NCBI RefSeq assembly: GCF_018320785.1
Contig: NC_054877.1
Coordinates: 19,884,329 to 19,948,328 of the forward strand
DNA from: Cheilinus undulatus
Taxonomy: Eukaryota; Chordata; Actinopteri; Labriformes; Labridae
Direction: 5' to 3'
Length of the DNA: 64,000 bases
How positions within the stretch are numbered: the stretch's first letter is position 1; each line of letters opens with the position of its first letter. The position numbers and the translations under genes were made by a program. A model generated the notes under the pieces. It did not search any database. It saw only the letters and a list, made by a program, of their open reading frames with translations, and had not been told where the DNA came from. Of this stretch, positions 36,201 to 47,309 are shown one piece after another.

Positions 36201-39200
36201 ATTTTAAGACTCGATTATATCTTCAATTTCTAACCCATTATATTAACAACAGTTATTTATGTCAGAGTGAGACAAAATGTGACAACAAAGAACATAAAAT
36301 GCTGGTCGTATATATTGTAGAATTCAAGATAGGGCTAGGTAATTAATCGCAAATTAGATTAAATCACAATATGGCTTGCTGCAATTTACAAATCCCAGGA
36401 GGTGCAATATTTCTTCAAGTTGAAATGTTTCAAAAGACATTAATGCATTCATTTTTGCAGGAGCAGAACTTTTGTTTACATTATGCAAACAATGTAGCAT
36501 CTAAAGAGACAATCTCTCTGAACAGCAGTGTTTTTAGATATGATGTACTCACTAATCCCTGCTTGCATTAATGCTGATGCACCATGCTGCTGCTGGGAAA
36601 GCTTAACCTCCTCCACCCCAGCCTCCTCCTTTATAGCTTAAAGCTTGTTGCACCCTCGTATCTGAAATAGTTTTATTATTTTCAATACACATCGTCATAA
36701 ATGTGTCTATCCATATGGGGATTTCTAGCCATGTGTACCCTGGAACGTCAAAGCAAGCTTCTGGTTAAACCCAGGAAGCATCTTAAGAGCAGAGCCTTCT
36801 CTGCCAAATAAAACTGTATATCCATTTTGCAATAAAATGGTTAAATGTATAATGGGAGTGTTCCTGACTGAATGTAGGTTAAATATAGAATGATTAATTG
36901 CCTGTATTAGTTGAAAAGATACATTAGAAGAAGAACCATATAATAATTGCATAATAAATCACAATCGCAATATTGGGAAATAAAATTGCAATTAGATTAT
37001 TTTTGCAAATCGTTCAGCCCTAATTGGGAGAATTTTGAGTTAAGACTGAGAAAAAAAAACTGATAATATAAGGTAGCTTAACAGAAGGTCTTATTTTTAC
37101 ATAAGCTGCATAGAAGTCACACCACAATCTAGAAGTACCATTTACTTTTTGTTCTGCAGTTAAAGCCGAAAAGTAGAACAGCATACATTTAAGCTTTATG
37201 GGGGGAAAAAAATGTACAATTGCTCATTTCAGGATACTTTACATACTGTTTAATTCTGATTTTAAAGCCTACAGCCTCTTTAGATTACTACAAAATAATA
37301 AACAACAAATTTCCAGACACCATGGTCTTACATTTAAGCTGTTTTATACTTTTTTAAAAGACTTACATTTGGCTAAATAGATTTACCAACTTTTAATACT
37401 TTTTAAGACCTCTGTGACACCAGTTTAAAGTCAAAACTACAGAGAAACTACAGAAAAAAAAGAATAACATATTTGCCAATATTTGACTTGAGCTGAAAAC
37501 ACATCATGAATCAAAAAGAAATATTTTAAAGGGGCTTTGGCTTTGTAACCTTTGATTCATGGCAGAGTTTTTTTGTATTCTTTTGGATGAAAAACTATGA
37601 TAAAAATTAAAACAATTTACAACATTAGGGTTATCACAGTTCCCACTAATTAAAACAAAACTTAAGCAATATTGATGGCAGCAAATACAGAAATCCTGAT
37701 CACCCAAGAAAGGGCTGTTTCTTGTTTGCAAACAAACTCCAGAGCATCACTGACTGATACTTTATATCGCAACATTGGTAATATTTGGTGTTTTTGTATA
37801 ATATAGAAATTTTGCAAAAGTTTGCCTTTTATTTGATAGATTTGTTTACATCATCGCCTCATTATTATAAGAGCTTCTATAGTTTCTAAACTTATGGTAT
37901 TAAAATGCATCAAAGAATTTGAAATTTGAACAACTCTAAACTATCTGATTCATGCATTCTTTTTCACATATTAAACAAATAAATAATGCTTACAAGTTTA
38001 AAGATGTATTACTTCCTATCGAAAAGAACACTGCTAAAATAAGAGCATAAAATGAAATTAAAAAAAAAAAAACGGTGTGTCAAATACTACATCTGGTTTA
38101 GCCCAAACAGCTTCCTCAGTTTCCGTGAACTAGAAGAAATCTTCCGGTAAGAAGATAACATGAATAGCAACACTATTGTTGCGTACCACTGTGATGTATA
38201 AGCATAAGTACAATAAGTCTGGGCACTGAAATACACGTATCTTGCTAAACAGCGGACAACTATGGCTCACTGAAGTGTTGGGGTAAGTTAGCTCATGTTC
38301 AAGCGACTTGACATCAAGTCGATACATTTACACATGGCGATAAACGCATTATGATGACTTGATGTACATATTTTAATGGTTAGATTCGTCAAGCTATATG
38401 AATAATTTACACGTAAGAGACCAAATCACCTGAGAAAGAACATCAGTACTTCAGAAATACAACGTTACAGCCCCGTTCGGCTACAATGAGCTCTCCGTAC
38501 GCAGTGCGCATGTCTGTTTCACTTTTTAAGTACAGCAGCGTAGCAGCCCACGAACTGAGTCTCCCCTTTTCCCCATGAAATAACAAAAAACTGAAGCAGT
38601 CTATCCATTAAAAGCACTCAAAAACTATCAAGGACCTATGTACAAGTGGTTGGAGGCAGATACCATCCTACTTGGAGTGTGGTTTACACAAAAGACACAG
38701 TGAAGATGACAGTCACACAATATGAAGCTCCGGTTGATGATGAAGAAGGGAAATGTTGCTCAGCGACGTCCATTCCACATAATCGAATATGCACAGTAAA
38801 AACGAGAACAAAATCAGCTTAAAGCTACTGATATAGTTTCTATAATAACGACCAAAGAGAAGAAACTGTAACATCTTTTGCAGTTCTAACGTAACGCGTT
38901 TAAAGTAAACGCTTTGGTGGACCTTTTTGAGAATCTTGGACTGGAGTTTATCTGATAACTGGCTGTGGTTTTTCCCCTCTGCAAAGCATTGACAGCGTAG
39001 GGGCCACAGAAAGACTTAACGGCCGTTTTCTTTTCTTCGCTCTCATTTCATGGTTTGCTGGGCAAGCGAGCCATTTCTGTTTGATATTCCAAACACATTT
39101 CATAGATTAAACACAACATAATATGTTATGATTACCTGTTATTGCTGTGAACTGTTGTATTAACCCGTTCAACCCCGGAGCTGAGGTGTCTCCGAGCGCC

Positions 39201-39205
39201 GCCAT
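27229..39205 (-). CDS. ubxn7: UBX domain-containing protein 7, 11 coding exons, 529 aa
   Basis: Adaptor of the p97/VCP segregase that binds ubiquitylated clients and cullin-RING ligases (family knowledge, including CRL2-VHL/HIF1A). Coding exons on the minus strand: 39136-39205, 34859-35012, 34585-34649, 34414-34479, 34158-34270, 33697-33843, 31729-31819, 31268-31398, 30347-30857, 28745-28824 and 27229-27390. Every junction is GT/AG and keeps frame. Domains: N-terminal UBA (about 8-55, GKHMLEACNNNLEMAVTMFL), conserved KRRRPARSIFDGFRDFQTET, UAS (about 135-262, WLMINIQNVQDFACQCLNRD), UIM (289-301, SQLEAAIRASLQE), a Ser/His-rich linker within exon 9 and a C-terminal UBX (about 450-527) with the p97-binding loop FPR (498-500). 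It ends CPQETVFVQERN like mammalian UBXN7, which is 489 aa; the extra length is mostly in the linker. Confidence 0.95.
27895..28005. mobile_element. SINE-body fragment in ubxn7 intron 10
   Basis: 'tttatttttgggctttttatccctcaattatagagaggtagga' followed by a GA-rich track ('agatagg aaaggagtca') matches the body of the tRNA-derived SINE at 32300-32490 and a third copy at 62530. The tRNA-like head is missing here. Confidence 0.5.
29535..30060. repeat. Possible dispersed repeat in ubxn7 intron 9
   Basis: The stretch starts 'tagggccctataatttccgtgtaaacggaatc' with locally repeated 'acggaatc / cacggaaatt' blocks. This texture recalls a teleost DNA-transposon repeat, but I could not find a matching inverted right end. 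Confidence 0.3.
32098..32490 (-). mobile_element. tRNA-derived SINE in ubxn7 intron 6
   Basis: On the minus strand, from about 32490, the sequence reads TTTAGCTCAGTTGGCAGAGC. This is a near-consensus tRNA A-box region (TAGCTCAGTNGGTAGAGC). It is followed by a poor B-box (TGGTTGTAAAATAAAACC) and a body with GA-rich and 'aaaagggcaaaagccc'-like sequence near 32310-32390. The head is tRNA-like but is no working tRNA gene: no cloverleaf closes. Confidence 0.6.
35688..36131 (+). mobile_element. Internally deleted Tc1/mariner element in ubxn7 intron 1
   Basis: Inverted ends CAGTGCTTGACAAATTTATTAGACCACC (left part) and, on the minus strand, CAGTGCTTAACAAATTTATT at the right. The left end follows TA (35686-35687). 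The right half keeps the very start of a transposase (MVKCGELTENERVPIKALHD, resembling the N-terminal helix-turn-helix of Tc1-type enzymes). All catalytic blocks are gone, so this is a 444-bp non-autonomous derivative. Confidence 0.75.
36331..37021. mobile_element. Non-autonomous DNA element with AGGGCT ends
   Basis: The left end reads AGGGCTAGGTAATTAATCGC. The right end, on the minus strand, reads AGGGCTGAACGATTTGC, and both continue into 'aat(c)g caattt' tracts. This is a familiar teleost repeat design (AGGGCTGNACGATTAATCG...). About 690 bp, no transposase, in ubxn7 intron 1. Confidence 0.65.
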
Positions 39206-39208
39206 CTT
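39198..39208 (-). promoter_or_regulatory. YY1-type motif spanning the ubxn7 start codon
   Basis: The minus strand reads AAGATGGCGGC, a full match to the YY1 consensus, with the ATG of the motif being the ubxn7 initiator. YY1 motifs in this position are common in vertebrate housekeeping genes. Binding itself is inferred. Confidence 0.5.
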
Positions 39209-39235
39209 ACCGCCACAAACAACAACATAAATTTA

Positions 39236-39245
39236 GCGCATGCGC
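39236..39245. promoter_or_regulatory. NRF1-type motif upstream of ubxn7
   Basis: The palindrome GCGCATGCGC is the core of the NRF1 site and lies 31 bp upstream of the start codon in a locally CpG-rich patch (about 39175-39310). It suggests a TATA-less housekeeping promoter. Inference from motif only. Confidence 0.55.
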
Positions 39246-39805
39246 CCCGCCGTCTTTTTCCCTTCTGCCTGGCGCGGCGCAAACTCCATACGTAAGCAAA
39301 GGGTGCGCTGCATTGTGGATAACGTAGTCCGGGAACAACAGAGTACTGGCACACTAAGAATATTAACTTTAAACTTTTATCATTCTATTTTTCTTTAAAA
39401 ATTTCGTGGTGGTTCACCGTTAGATGTCATTCAGACAAATATGCTCAGCAACCTTTCCGCACATTCTCATTTTTATACAACCATGTATGTAAAAACATTG
39501 CTAATGTAATGTTGTCATGATATTTCCTGTTATTCGTAATTATAAAATAAATTGCTGATTATTCTTTTAATTTGTGACAGTCCAAACTATGTGTAAAAGC
39601 CCCATGTTTAAAGCTTACTGTATGAGAAGCTCAGGAGGATATTTGTCATGGTTCTCACCTATAACATTACCACATATTAATATGGACTCTATTAATCAAA
39701 TGGCTTGTGAAATGTTCTTACATTTTCAACCATTATGGGGTTACTGAGTTGTATATCATAGCTGAAGTAAAGATTAAAGGTAAGGTAGTCAGCCACAGTA
39801 TATAC

Positions 39806-40250
39806 CAGTGGTTCTAAGCTGGTGGGTTGGGACCCAAAAGTGGGTCACTAATTGTGTGTCTTGAAAAAAAATGGTGGCAAAAAGTCTTATGAAGTACTGA
39901 AGTCTTTGGTGGATATCATTCCATACATTATTCTTTTCTATGGGAAAATCTAAATATATTCACAATATTACAACTCGTGTATCCTGTTTTCTTGCAATAA
40001 CAAAGCTGATTTTCTCACCAATTAAGTGATTTCTCAAGGTCTCTGGAAATTGGCAAAAGTTCACCCATAATCACGGGGAAATGTAAAAAGTATTAGTTTT
40101 GTTCTGCCTCTTTTTCCAGCCATTTTGTCCCATCCAAGATCTAAACTGCAAAATTATTCCTGAATAAAATAAATTATTAAAAAATTTGGGTTGTGTTTTG
40201 TCATTGAAGAAATGGTCGGGTCCTGAGGCTAGACCAGTAGAGAACAAATG
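39806..40250. mobile_element. hAT-type non-autonomous element with perfect 8-bp target duplication
   Basis: The left end is CAGTGGTTCTAAGCTGGTGG and the right end, on the minus strand, CATTTGTTCTCTACTGGTCT. The flanks are GTATATAC on both sides (39798-39805 and 40251-40258), identical. The length is 445 bp with no protein. A fragment of the same family is at 54601-54681. Confidence 0.85.
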
Positions 40251-40258
40251 GTATATAC

Positions 40259-42287
40259 TGAACAATTAAATCAAGAACTAGCAGGCTTTAAGTAGTGTCA
40301 TTTTATTGTTATTTGCATAATACATTCAGTTTGAAAACAGCTCCAACCAAATCCAAAACCTGAAGAATCAGTTCTAACAACAATGAACTACTAGCAATCG
40401 AGTAATTGCCCAGTCAGCAACCATCAAAGGTTGAGGTATCCTAACGATGATATCGCACAAAATTCTTTAGTGCTTCCTGGCAAAAACAAGAAAAAAGAGA
40501 TTTTACCATACAGAGGGGAGGTGAAGATGGCACTGACTTTCTACATCATATGTCCAAACCATATTTACAAAATTCACAAAGTGATGCTTGTAATCCCACT
40601 GGCCAGGTGTAAACCAATGATATTTAAAGCTGGATATAAAATAACAATACATTCATATTAATAATGCACAATGTCTTTCACTTTTGCTGATAGTCTTATA
40701 AGGGCTCTTAGATGTTCTAGAGTTGAGTTTTGATTTTAACCATGGACATTTCAATTTAAAAGTGTTATCACTTAAATTCTTTTGAAAAAACAGCTAATTT
40801 TGTGTTACAGTACAAACTACGGTATTATAACTTGTTTTCTGCCTACTGGTTGATAATGGTCAGTATCTTATATTACACAGAAAGCACTTGGTTTGGTCTT
40901 CTCCATGTAAACCTTGCAATGCACATATTGTAAATCTGATGCTTCATATGTGAGCTTTTAAAACCTGAGGTGGGAGTTCATTTCCATTTCCATATAAAAA
41001 CTGCATTGCGTTTTTATTACTGGGAGTGCACACAAGCATTATATACAGAGGGGCATAAGAAAATTAATTCATTTTAAAGCGGTAAACTTCTTAAATATAT
41101 ATCTGTTTTAAGCAATACAGATAACCAAATGAAAATATTAGATAATGTGTCAAGTTTAGTGCCATAAAATATCTTATTTGGAATTGTCAGTGCCAACTGT
41201 CTGAGGAGACCAGTCCTGCTGTTATTAATTTAACTTTAAAAAAAATCTACATTTTACTTTAATCAGGTCAAATAATATTTATGAACACATTTTGCAAAGT
41301 CCAATTTGAAACCTAGATGTAAAAATCAGGACTTAAAATTGAAAGAGGAAGGTTGGGAATGTACCACTCATAATAAAAGCATTTTATAGACACATTAAAT
41401 GATTTTTATATTTTTATGAGCTTTATTTTACAACAGAGATCACTGAAATTAATCAGAAAATGGGCCATAAATGATCTAAGCGAGGGAAATTGGACCCTTG
41501 TTGATAACAATACGAGTTTACTTGAATCAGTAATCTGTTTCTTCTTTTTCCTCTGATAAGAATCAAGCTTGTACTGCTTTCCAGACCTGATTTAAACCTG
41601 CTTGTCAACACTGATGTATTTTCAGCATCTCTATTTATGTTCAGAGACTCACTCAAGATGCTTGTTTCAACCAAAAGACAGGATTAATATTGTTTAAGTT
41701 AAAATAAGTGAATTAGTTTTTATTATAGACTCTTCTTGATGTGCAGCCCACTTTGTACTTTGTGAGAAAAAAAAATCACCCAGTCCAATCAAGAGGATAA
41801 ATCAAACATAACATCTCTCTGATTAACCAGTCTTCCTCACATCTGTTAACAGTGCAACTTCAACAACGTGTAAAAAGTGACTCCTGTTTTTCCTAATGGG
41901 CACTGGATGAGTGAGAAAAGATGATCCATCTGTGTCTTCATGCAAAAATAAAGAAATAAAAAAAAATAAAAAGATGCAGACGAAAATTAAGAAAATTGGC
42001 ATATGTGACTGTTTGAATTCCTTTTCACAGTTTATATTCAGCTTAATTAATAAATAAGCTTTCACACAATAGTTTAGACTGAGGTGTGAATTAGTGCATA
42101 CATGCATACATGTATGTTGAGTGAGCTATGGGTGGATTTGATGTTGGGATCTATGTGTGTGAATGGACTGACTATGATTCAGTGAGGCTGGAGTGTTCCA
42201 GAATGAACTTTGTATTTGAAGGCGGGCAAGCAGGTTGGTGACTGAGGGGTGGACACTGAATTTGCCAGCTGTACGCTTCACTGCGGC
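40259..42287. other. Spacer and probable 3' UTR of ppp1r7
   Basis: Downstream of the ppp1r7 stop on the minus strand. AATAAA on the minus strand at 41422-41427 is the likely polyadenylation signal, giving a 3' UTR of about 870 bp. 40259-41400 holds no recognisable gene. Confidence 0.5.
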
Positions 42288-45200
42288 TCAGAAGCGAATG
42301 AAGGTAGCGTCGATCTGGCGAACAGTGGGCAGCGCCAGCATGATCTTTCGCCGGTACTGTGGATCCTTCTGTAGAGGGTTTCTTTCAAGGTAGACCGTCT
42401 CCAGGGACTTAGCATTCTTCAACTCATCAAGGTCCGACCAGTTATCTATCTGATTATCGTTCATCTGGAGGGGGATTGAAAAAATACATAGGGTTGGTTT
42501 TGCACAGCTCAACAACACAAAATTTAAGCACATTGTATTAAACTTTGTAAGGAATGTGAAAAATAAATGTAAACTTTGTCAGTAAGAAGACAACTTAACC
42601 ATGCATTACAACTTAAAAACATTATACACAGGGCTAGACGGTTACTAATTAAGTTTAATCAAAGTACTGTAATTGAGTTGTTTATTGGATACTTGTACTT
42701 TTGTGAGTATATTTTGAAATCAGTACTTTTTCTTCTTCTTAAGTAAGTTTTAACAGGAATAACTGTACATTAACTGCACAATACACTTATACTTTTTCAC
42801 CTCTGTTGACTACTTTAGCACATAACCAGAGAATGACTCCACATTTCATCCCAAAACAGCTGTTCAGCAGCTAAAACTAGAGTGTTGATAGATCAGTGGA
42901 AAAAAAATCATATTCTACTGTTTAACTCCTCAGTAGTATAGGATAATTGCTCTGATTCACATCATAGCATCAACACATAATGGAATATCAAGAGGCACAT
43001 TTCAGCACACGAGTGATGCTATTTCAGTGTCTGCTAATGAATACTAGAGAGCAAAAACACACAAAAAAAGAACGATGTGAAACATGGCAAGGCAGAACAA
43101 GCTTCTGTGAGAGGAGGAATGACTTTGTGTTAGACTGGATGGAGATGAAAACTTTGAAAACCCTCCTTGCAAGTCCAGCGGATTCCAGTTTTCCGAAACC
43201 AGCAGTGATGTCTTGTAAACTAGTTCTTTAGCTAATTATGTGTTAAATGCTTCACATTATATTGATTATTTAACAAAGCTGAATTTGTTGCATTTTACTC
43301 CAACATAGACAAGGAAGGCTGTTATTCATCTAGTGATGGCTACACTCTGATTACTTAGTCTTTTAAATGGAATATGGTTGATCAGATAGTTCAAAGTGTT
43401 CACTGGGAGAGGTGTTACTAGGTACTCTCAAACATGCATAACAATAAAACTGAATTAATGAAAATAGAAATGCATTCATGTTAAACTTAAGAAATTATCC
43501 TTACCCAGAACTCCTGTAGGTCTGTCAGGTGGCTGATATTTTCAATTTTCTTTACTCGATTGGCTGCAATGTCCAGAGTTGTAAGCTTTTTCTGTAAGGG
43601 GGAGCAGATATAGTTAAATGTTCATTCTACTGAACAAATCTATGAAATAATAACAAGCAAAATAACCAATATTCAGTTTTTTAAAATCAGTCGTTATATA
43701 CACAAGACAGTGGAAATTTTAAAACTCACATTGTTTTCCAATCCCTCAATGACCTCAATGCCATTGTGGCTCAGATAGAGCTCTCTTAGGTTAACAAGGT
43801 TCTGTAGACCCTCAATTTTAGTAATCCGGTTACTCTGCAAACAAGTGTAAGCACAATTATTAACAAATGTATAAACACAGTTCAACTATGTCATCTGTGG
43901 CATCAGATATGTTGAAGATTCTAAGAGATTACCTGAATGCTTAAAACTGTCAGATTGTGTAAGCCCTCCAGATTCTGGAGCTTTGTTATTTTATTGGTTC
44001 CAAGAAACAAACTTTGCAAAGAAGAGAGTGAATCCAGATTCTCTATGACCTGTTAACAAAACAAAATGAAAGAAACACAAATAAACACATTAAGATTTTA
44101 CTGCTATTTCTGATTGACCTATATCTTTCTTTACACCCTCCTTAAAAGAGCTGTTTTTTATATGAATCACTCAAGTTTTTAACCAGCATTCCTCACTGCT
44201 CAAAATACCGTTGATGTCATACCCTAATGCGATTGGAGCCCAGCTCCAGCATTTCCAGGCACGTGAAGTGTTCCAGGTTGGCAATGCTGCTTATTTTGTT
44301 GTGAAGCAGAAAAATTTTCTTCAACTGAGTCAACTGCTCCAAACCCTCGATTTTCCTCAAAATGTTAAAAGACACGTCGAGTTGCCTGTGGAACAGTAAA
44401 ATAAAAGCTAAATTAGAGAGTGCTGTGATATGATCATTAAATGAGTTGTAGGAGATGAATATTTGTTTCATAAAGTCAACTACATTGTGAATCAGTTGCA
44501 CCATAAAATGCTTTGCCTATGTCCCATTAGGATAGAAATCTATGGCTATAGTATGCTGAAACAATGCAAACAAAACTGTTTTCTTCATACTTACTCCAAT
44601 TCTGTGAGGTTTTCAAGGTTCTCAAGTTTGCGGATCTGATTGTCATAGAGATCTAGTTCCCGAAGGGAGCTCAAACTTTCAAGATTTTCTATCTTTTTGA
44701 TGAGATTCTGCCGTAAGGACAGTGTCTGTGTAAAATGACATGAAATGGTAGAGGGAAAGCAATTAACAGAATTTATCAACGACAATCTGAATCTTAATTC
44801 AGATTTGGTTGACACAAAAAAATCTGTCTTGTTTATCCTTTAAGGTATGAATAACCGTATTACTTAATACTAAAGTAACTCACTTTAGCCTTCTGTAGCA
44901 CCTCCAGTCCTTCAATTTTACCAATACGACAATGAACGAGATCAACATCCTATAGAGAAAAGATATGACACAATATCAGGAAATGTTAGTCATTATTATG
45001 TCTTAATTATCTTGTTGTGTTGTTTCCATGTTTCCAGCCCAAACAGAGCAACCAAACAGACACCACCATTCAACTAAATGGAGATAAATAGATATAAAAA
45101 GAACATAACAAAAAGCAGCTGCAAGTAGGGATGCAGGATATCTGTGTCGGAAGAAATTCGCTTCAAAAGTTAATACCAGTAGATATGAACATTTCTGCTG

Positions 45201-47309
45201 ATATTTCATCTGATGTATCTGCTGTTAAAGGGGACATATTATGCAAGATCACTTTTTCAGATTCTCCTCTCAGCTGGCAGCTGAGAGGAGAACCAGTAGA
45301 GCCATTAAGCCACATCCATTTCCTGAGGGGGGTGTGGTCAAGGGGTGGAGTCAGACAGCTCAGTAACATTTAAAGCCACAGAAACACAGAAACACAGAAC
45401 CAGCTCATTCTCAGCAGTGTTGAAACAGAGGGGGGTTTTTTTTAGACATAAAAAAAATCCAACCCTGAAGTGTTCTTTCAGCAACAAACTTCACAGGCAG
45501 GTTTTGGGGACCTCTGAGACCAATATACACTTGTCTTAAAAGGGTGAAATATGTCCCTTTTAATACAGGCATACATTGGCTGGCAGCCAAATCTAGGAAT
45601 GAGTTTGTGGAGTTTCAGTACCAACAAACTTACTTCCGCTGAAGTATTTTCTGAAGTTTTAGGTCTGAACTACATTTAAATAAAGGTTTCTTTCACAGAA
45701 TACTGCCACAACCTTTGTATACTGTTTGTACTGTAACATCTGATAAATTCTGTGAGAAAGTTATTTAAAGATGTTGGATTTAAAAAAAAATATCGGTTAC
45801 TATATTGGCTAAAGTTCATTTGTAAATATCAGCAAAAATCCAACATCATGCATCCCCAAATGGGATGAAAACTAAAGCCCCAAAACCTCAAGAAATGAAT
45901 GGAAATAGTAATAAAAATATATATATGAGTACCATGAAATTTTATCTGAGACTTAAAGGAGCAACAAGGAGGGGGAGAAGGATACTACCTACATGTGAAA
46001 TTTTGGACATTAACGGACTGGCTTTATGAGAATTACTTATAAATGATTAAAATGACTTAATAAAACATATATAAAAAAAGGACATTGCTTTTTGGTATGT
46101 GTTGGTGCATTGCTAATTAAGAATTCCCCCTCTCACTAGACAGCTCACATTAAAATCTTACCAGAAAGATTAAGAAAATCTTGCAAAGATCGTGCCTCAA
46201 AAATGCATTGATAAGCAATAATTTAACAGCAATAATGTTCATAAAGTCGACTAACCTCTTCCTCTGGGTCCAAGGTTATGGTGTCCATGTCAACAGGAGA
46301 CTCTTCTTTACCTTTGCAGAGAAAGAAATCAACAAGATTAACTAAAAATGCTCACAACACAATATAAAGTATATTCGTTAACAATACTAGAGGCTGATGT
46401 TTTAAATATCGTATGTAGCAGTGCTGAAAGTTTCATTTTTACTTGTGGAAGAGGGCTGATTGGGGTCAACATCGCCATTGATACTCCTTCTTCTGGTCTC
46501 ATCATCACCAGACTCCTCAGACTCACCCCTTCTGTCCACTGCAGTCAGCAGAAAGCAGAGAAGCTTTATCACAACCCACACATGCAGTTATGCTGACTGA
46601 TAATGTATCACTCATACATTTAGCTGATGAACATGTAATCTAATACAAAGACGAGGGCAAAAATCCTCCCTGCCCATTGCCTACTGAGATGTCACAGGCA
46701 GCATCAAGCCTTAAGCCATGGCAAATAGCATAAGATGATTAAAGTGCACCTTTAAACACGAGGGCTAAATATGTACATCCCATACCAGTGAATCTGAATG
46801 CATTATCTTTTTCTGTAGTGGATGTGATCCCGTATCTGCATTTAAAATCGTATAGTATAGAGAGAACTCGGTGGTTAAGGTTAGCTTACTTACTAAGCAG
46901 GCTAAGCACTGCTTACCATATTTGCTAAATTGGCCCTTAGCAGATGTGTTAATGAAAAACTATAGGAAATAGAAAAACAAGCTACAGTAAATGAAAATCC
47001 ACTCTGAAGCTTCTGGACTACAGACCACAGTAAGAAAGACTTATAACAGATCTAGGTGAGCCAGGTAGTTTGATGTGACGTTAGCTCACCAGATAACGTC
47101 TGCTAACGAGGACTGTTGATAGCATGTTAGCTTGCAAACCAGTGATGATAGCCTGGTTAGTAACAGGGAGAGCGAAGAGCGGTAAATGCGCTTGTAAAAA
47201 GAAGCACGTTTATCCAGGTGAATTTCGGCTTGTACAGCAACAACACACCTTCTTTACCTATTTACTCACCTTCCATTTCTTGGAGCTCTCCAACTGACCG
47301 GGAAGCCAT
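42288..47309 (-). CDS. ppp1r7: Protein phosphatase 1 regulatory subunit 7 (SDS22), 10 exons, 345 aa
   Basis: Leucine-rich partner of the PP1 catalytic subunit, acting in its maturation and mitotic targeting (family knowledge). Coding exons, minus strand: 47270-47309, 46443-46538, 46256-46311, 44884-44949, 44595-44725, 44223-44385, 43933-44049, 43730-43834, 43505-43591 and 42288-42464. All are GT/AG with frame kept. The N-terminus MASRSVGELQEME is followed by an acidic, Arg-containing stretch (VDRRGESEESGDDETRRRS) and VDMDTITLDPEEE. About eleven SDS22-type 22-residue repeats follow from residue about 70 (LRQNLIKKIENLESLSSLRE, LYLSHNGIEVIEGLE), then a C-terminal LRR cap with LETVYLERNPLQKDPQYRRK and the end VRQIDATFIRF, as in mammals (human 360 aa; the shorter length is N-terminal). 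Most LRR exons are phase 0. Confidence 0.96.
42629..42805. mobile_element. Short hAT-type element in ppp1r7 intron 9
   Basis: CAGGGCTAGACGGTTACTAA at the left and, on the minus strand, CAGAGGTGAAAAAGTATAAG at the right, with TACTTGTACTTTTGTGAG-like subterminal sequence. It belongs with the elements at 22697 and 52975 but is only 177 bp. No matching target duplication. Confidence 0.6.
45229..45559. mobile_element. piggyBac-like TTAA-flanked short element in ppp1r7 intron 3
   Basis: Inverted ends AGGGGACATATTATGC (left) and, on the minus strand, AAGGGACATATTTCACC (right) are each bordered by TTAA (45225-45228, 45560-45563), the target site of piggyBac-type transposases. 331 bp, no coding capacity. 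It encloses a 31-bp perfect palindrome at 45262-45292. The end sequence is that of a common teleost repeat. Confidence 0.7.
45262..45292. repeat. Perfect 31-bp palindrome (15-bp arms, 1-base centre)
   Basis: Arms TTCTCCTCTCAGCTG and CAGCTGAGAGGAGAA surround a single G at 45277. All 15 positions pair. It lies inside the TTAA element and would form a tight hairpin in single-stranded DNA. Confidence 0.9.

Larger units (their letters stand above)
35013..39135 (-). other. ubxn7 intron 1 (4.1 kb)
   Basis: The longest intron of ubxn7. It contains a deleted mariner copy (35688-36131) and an inverted-repeat element (36331-37021). The remainder, 37022-39135, is AT-rich sequence without recognisable exons or elements, with a short A-run near 38058-38071. 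Confidence 0.6.
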
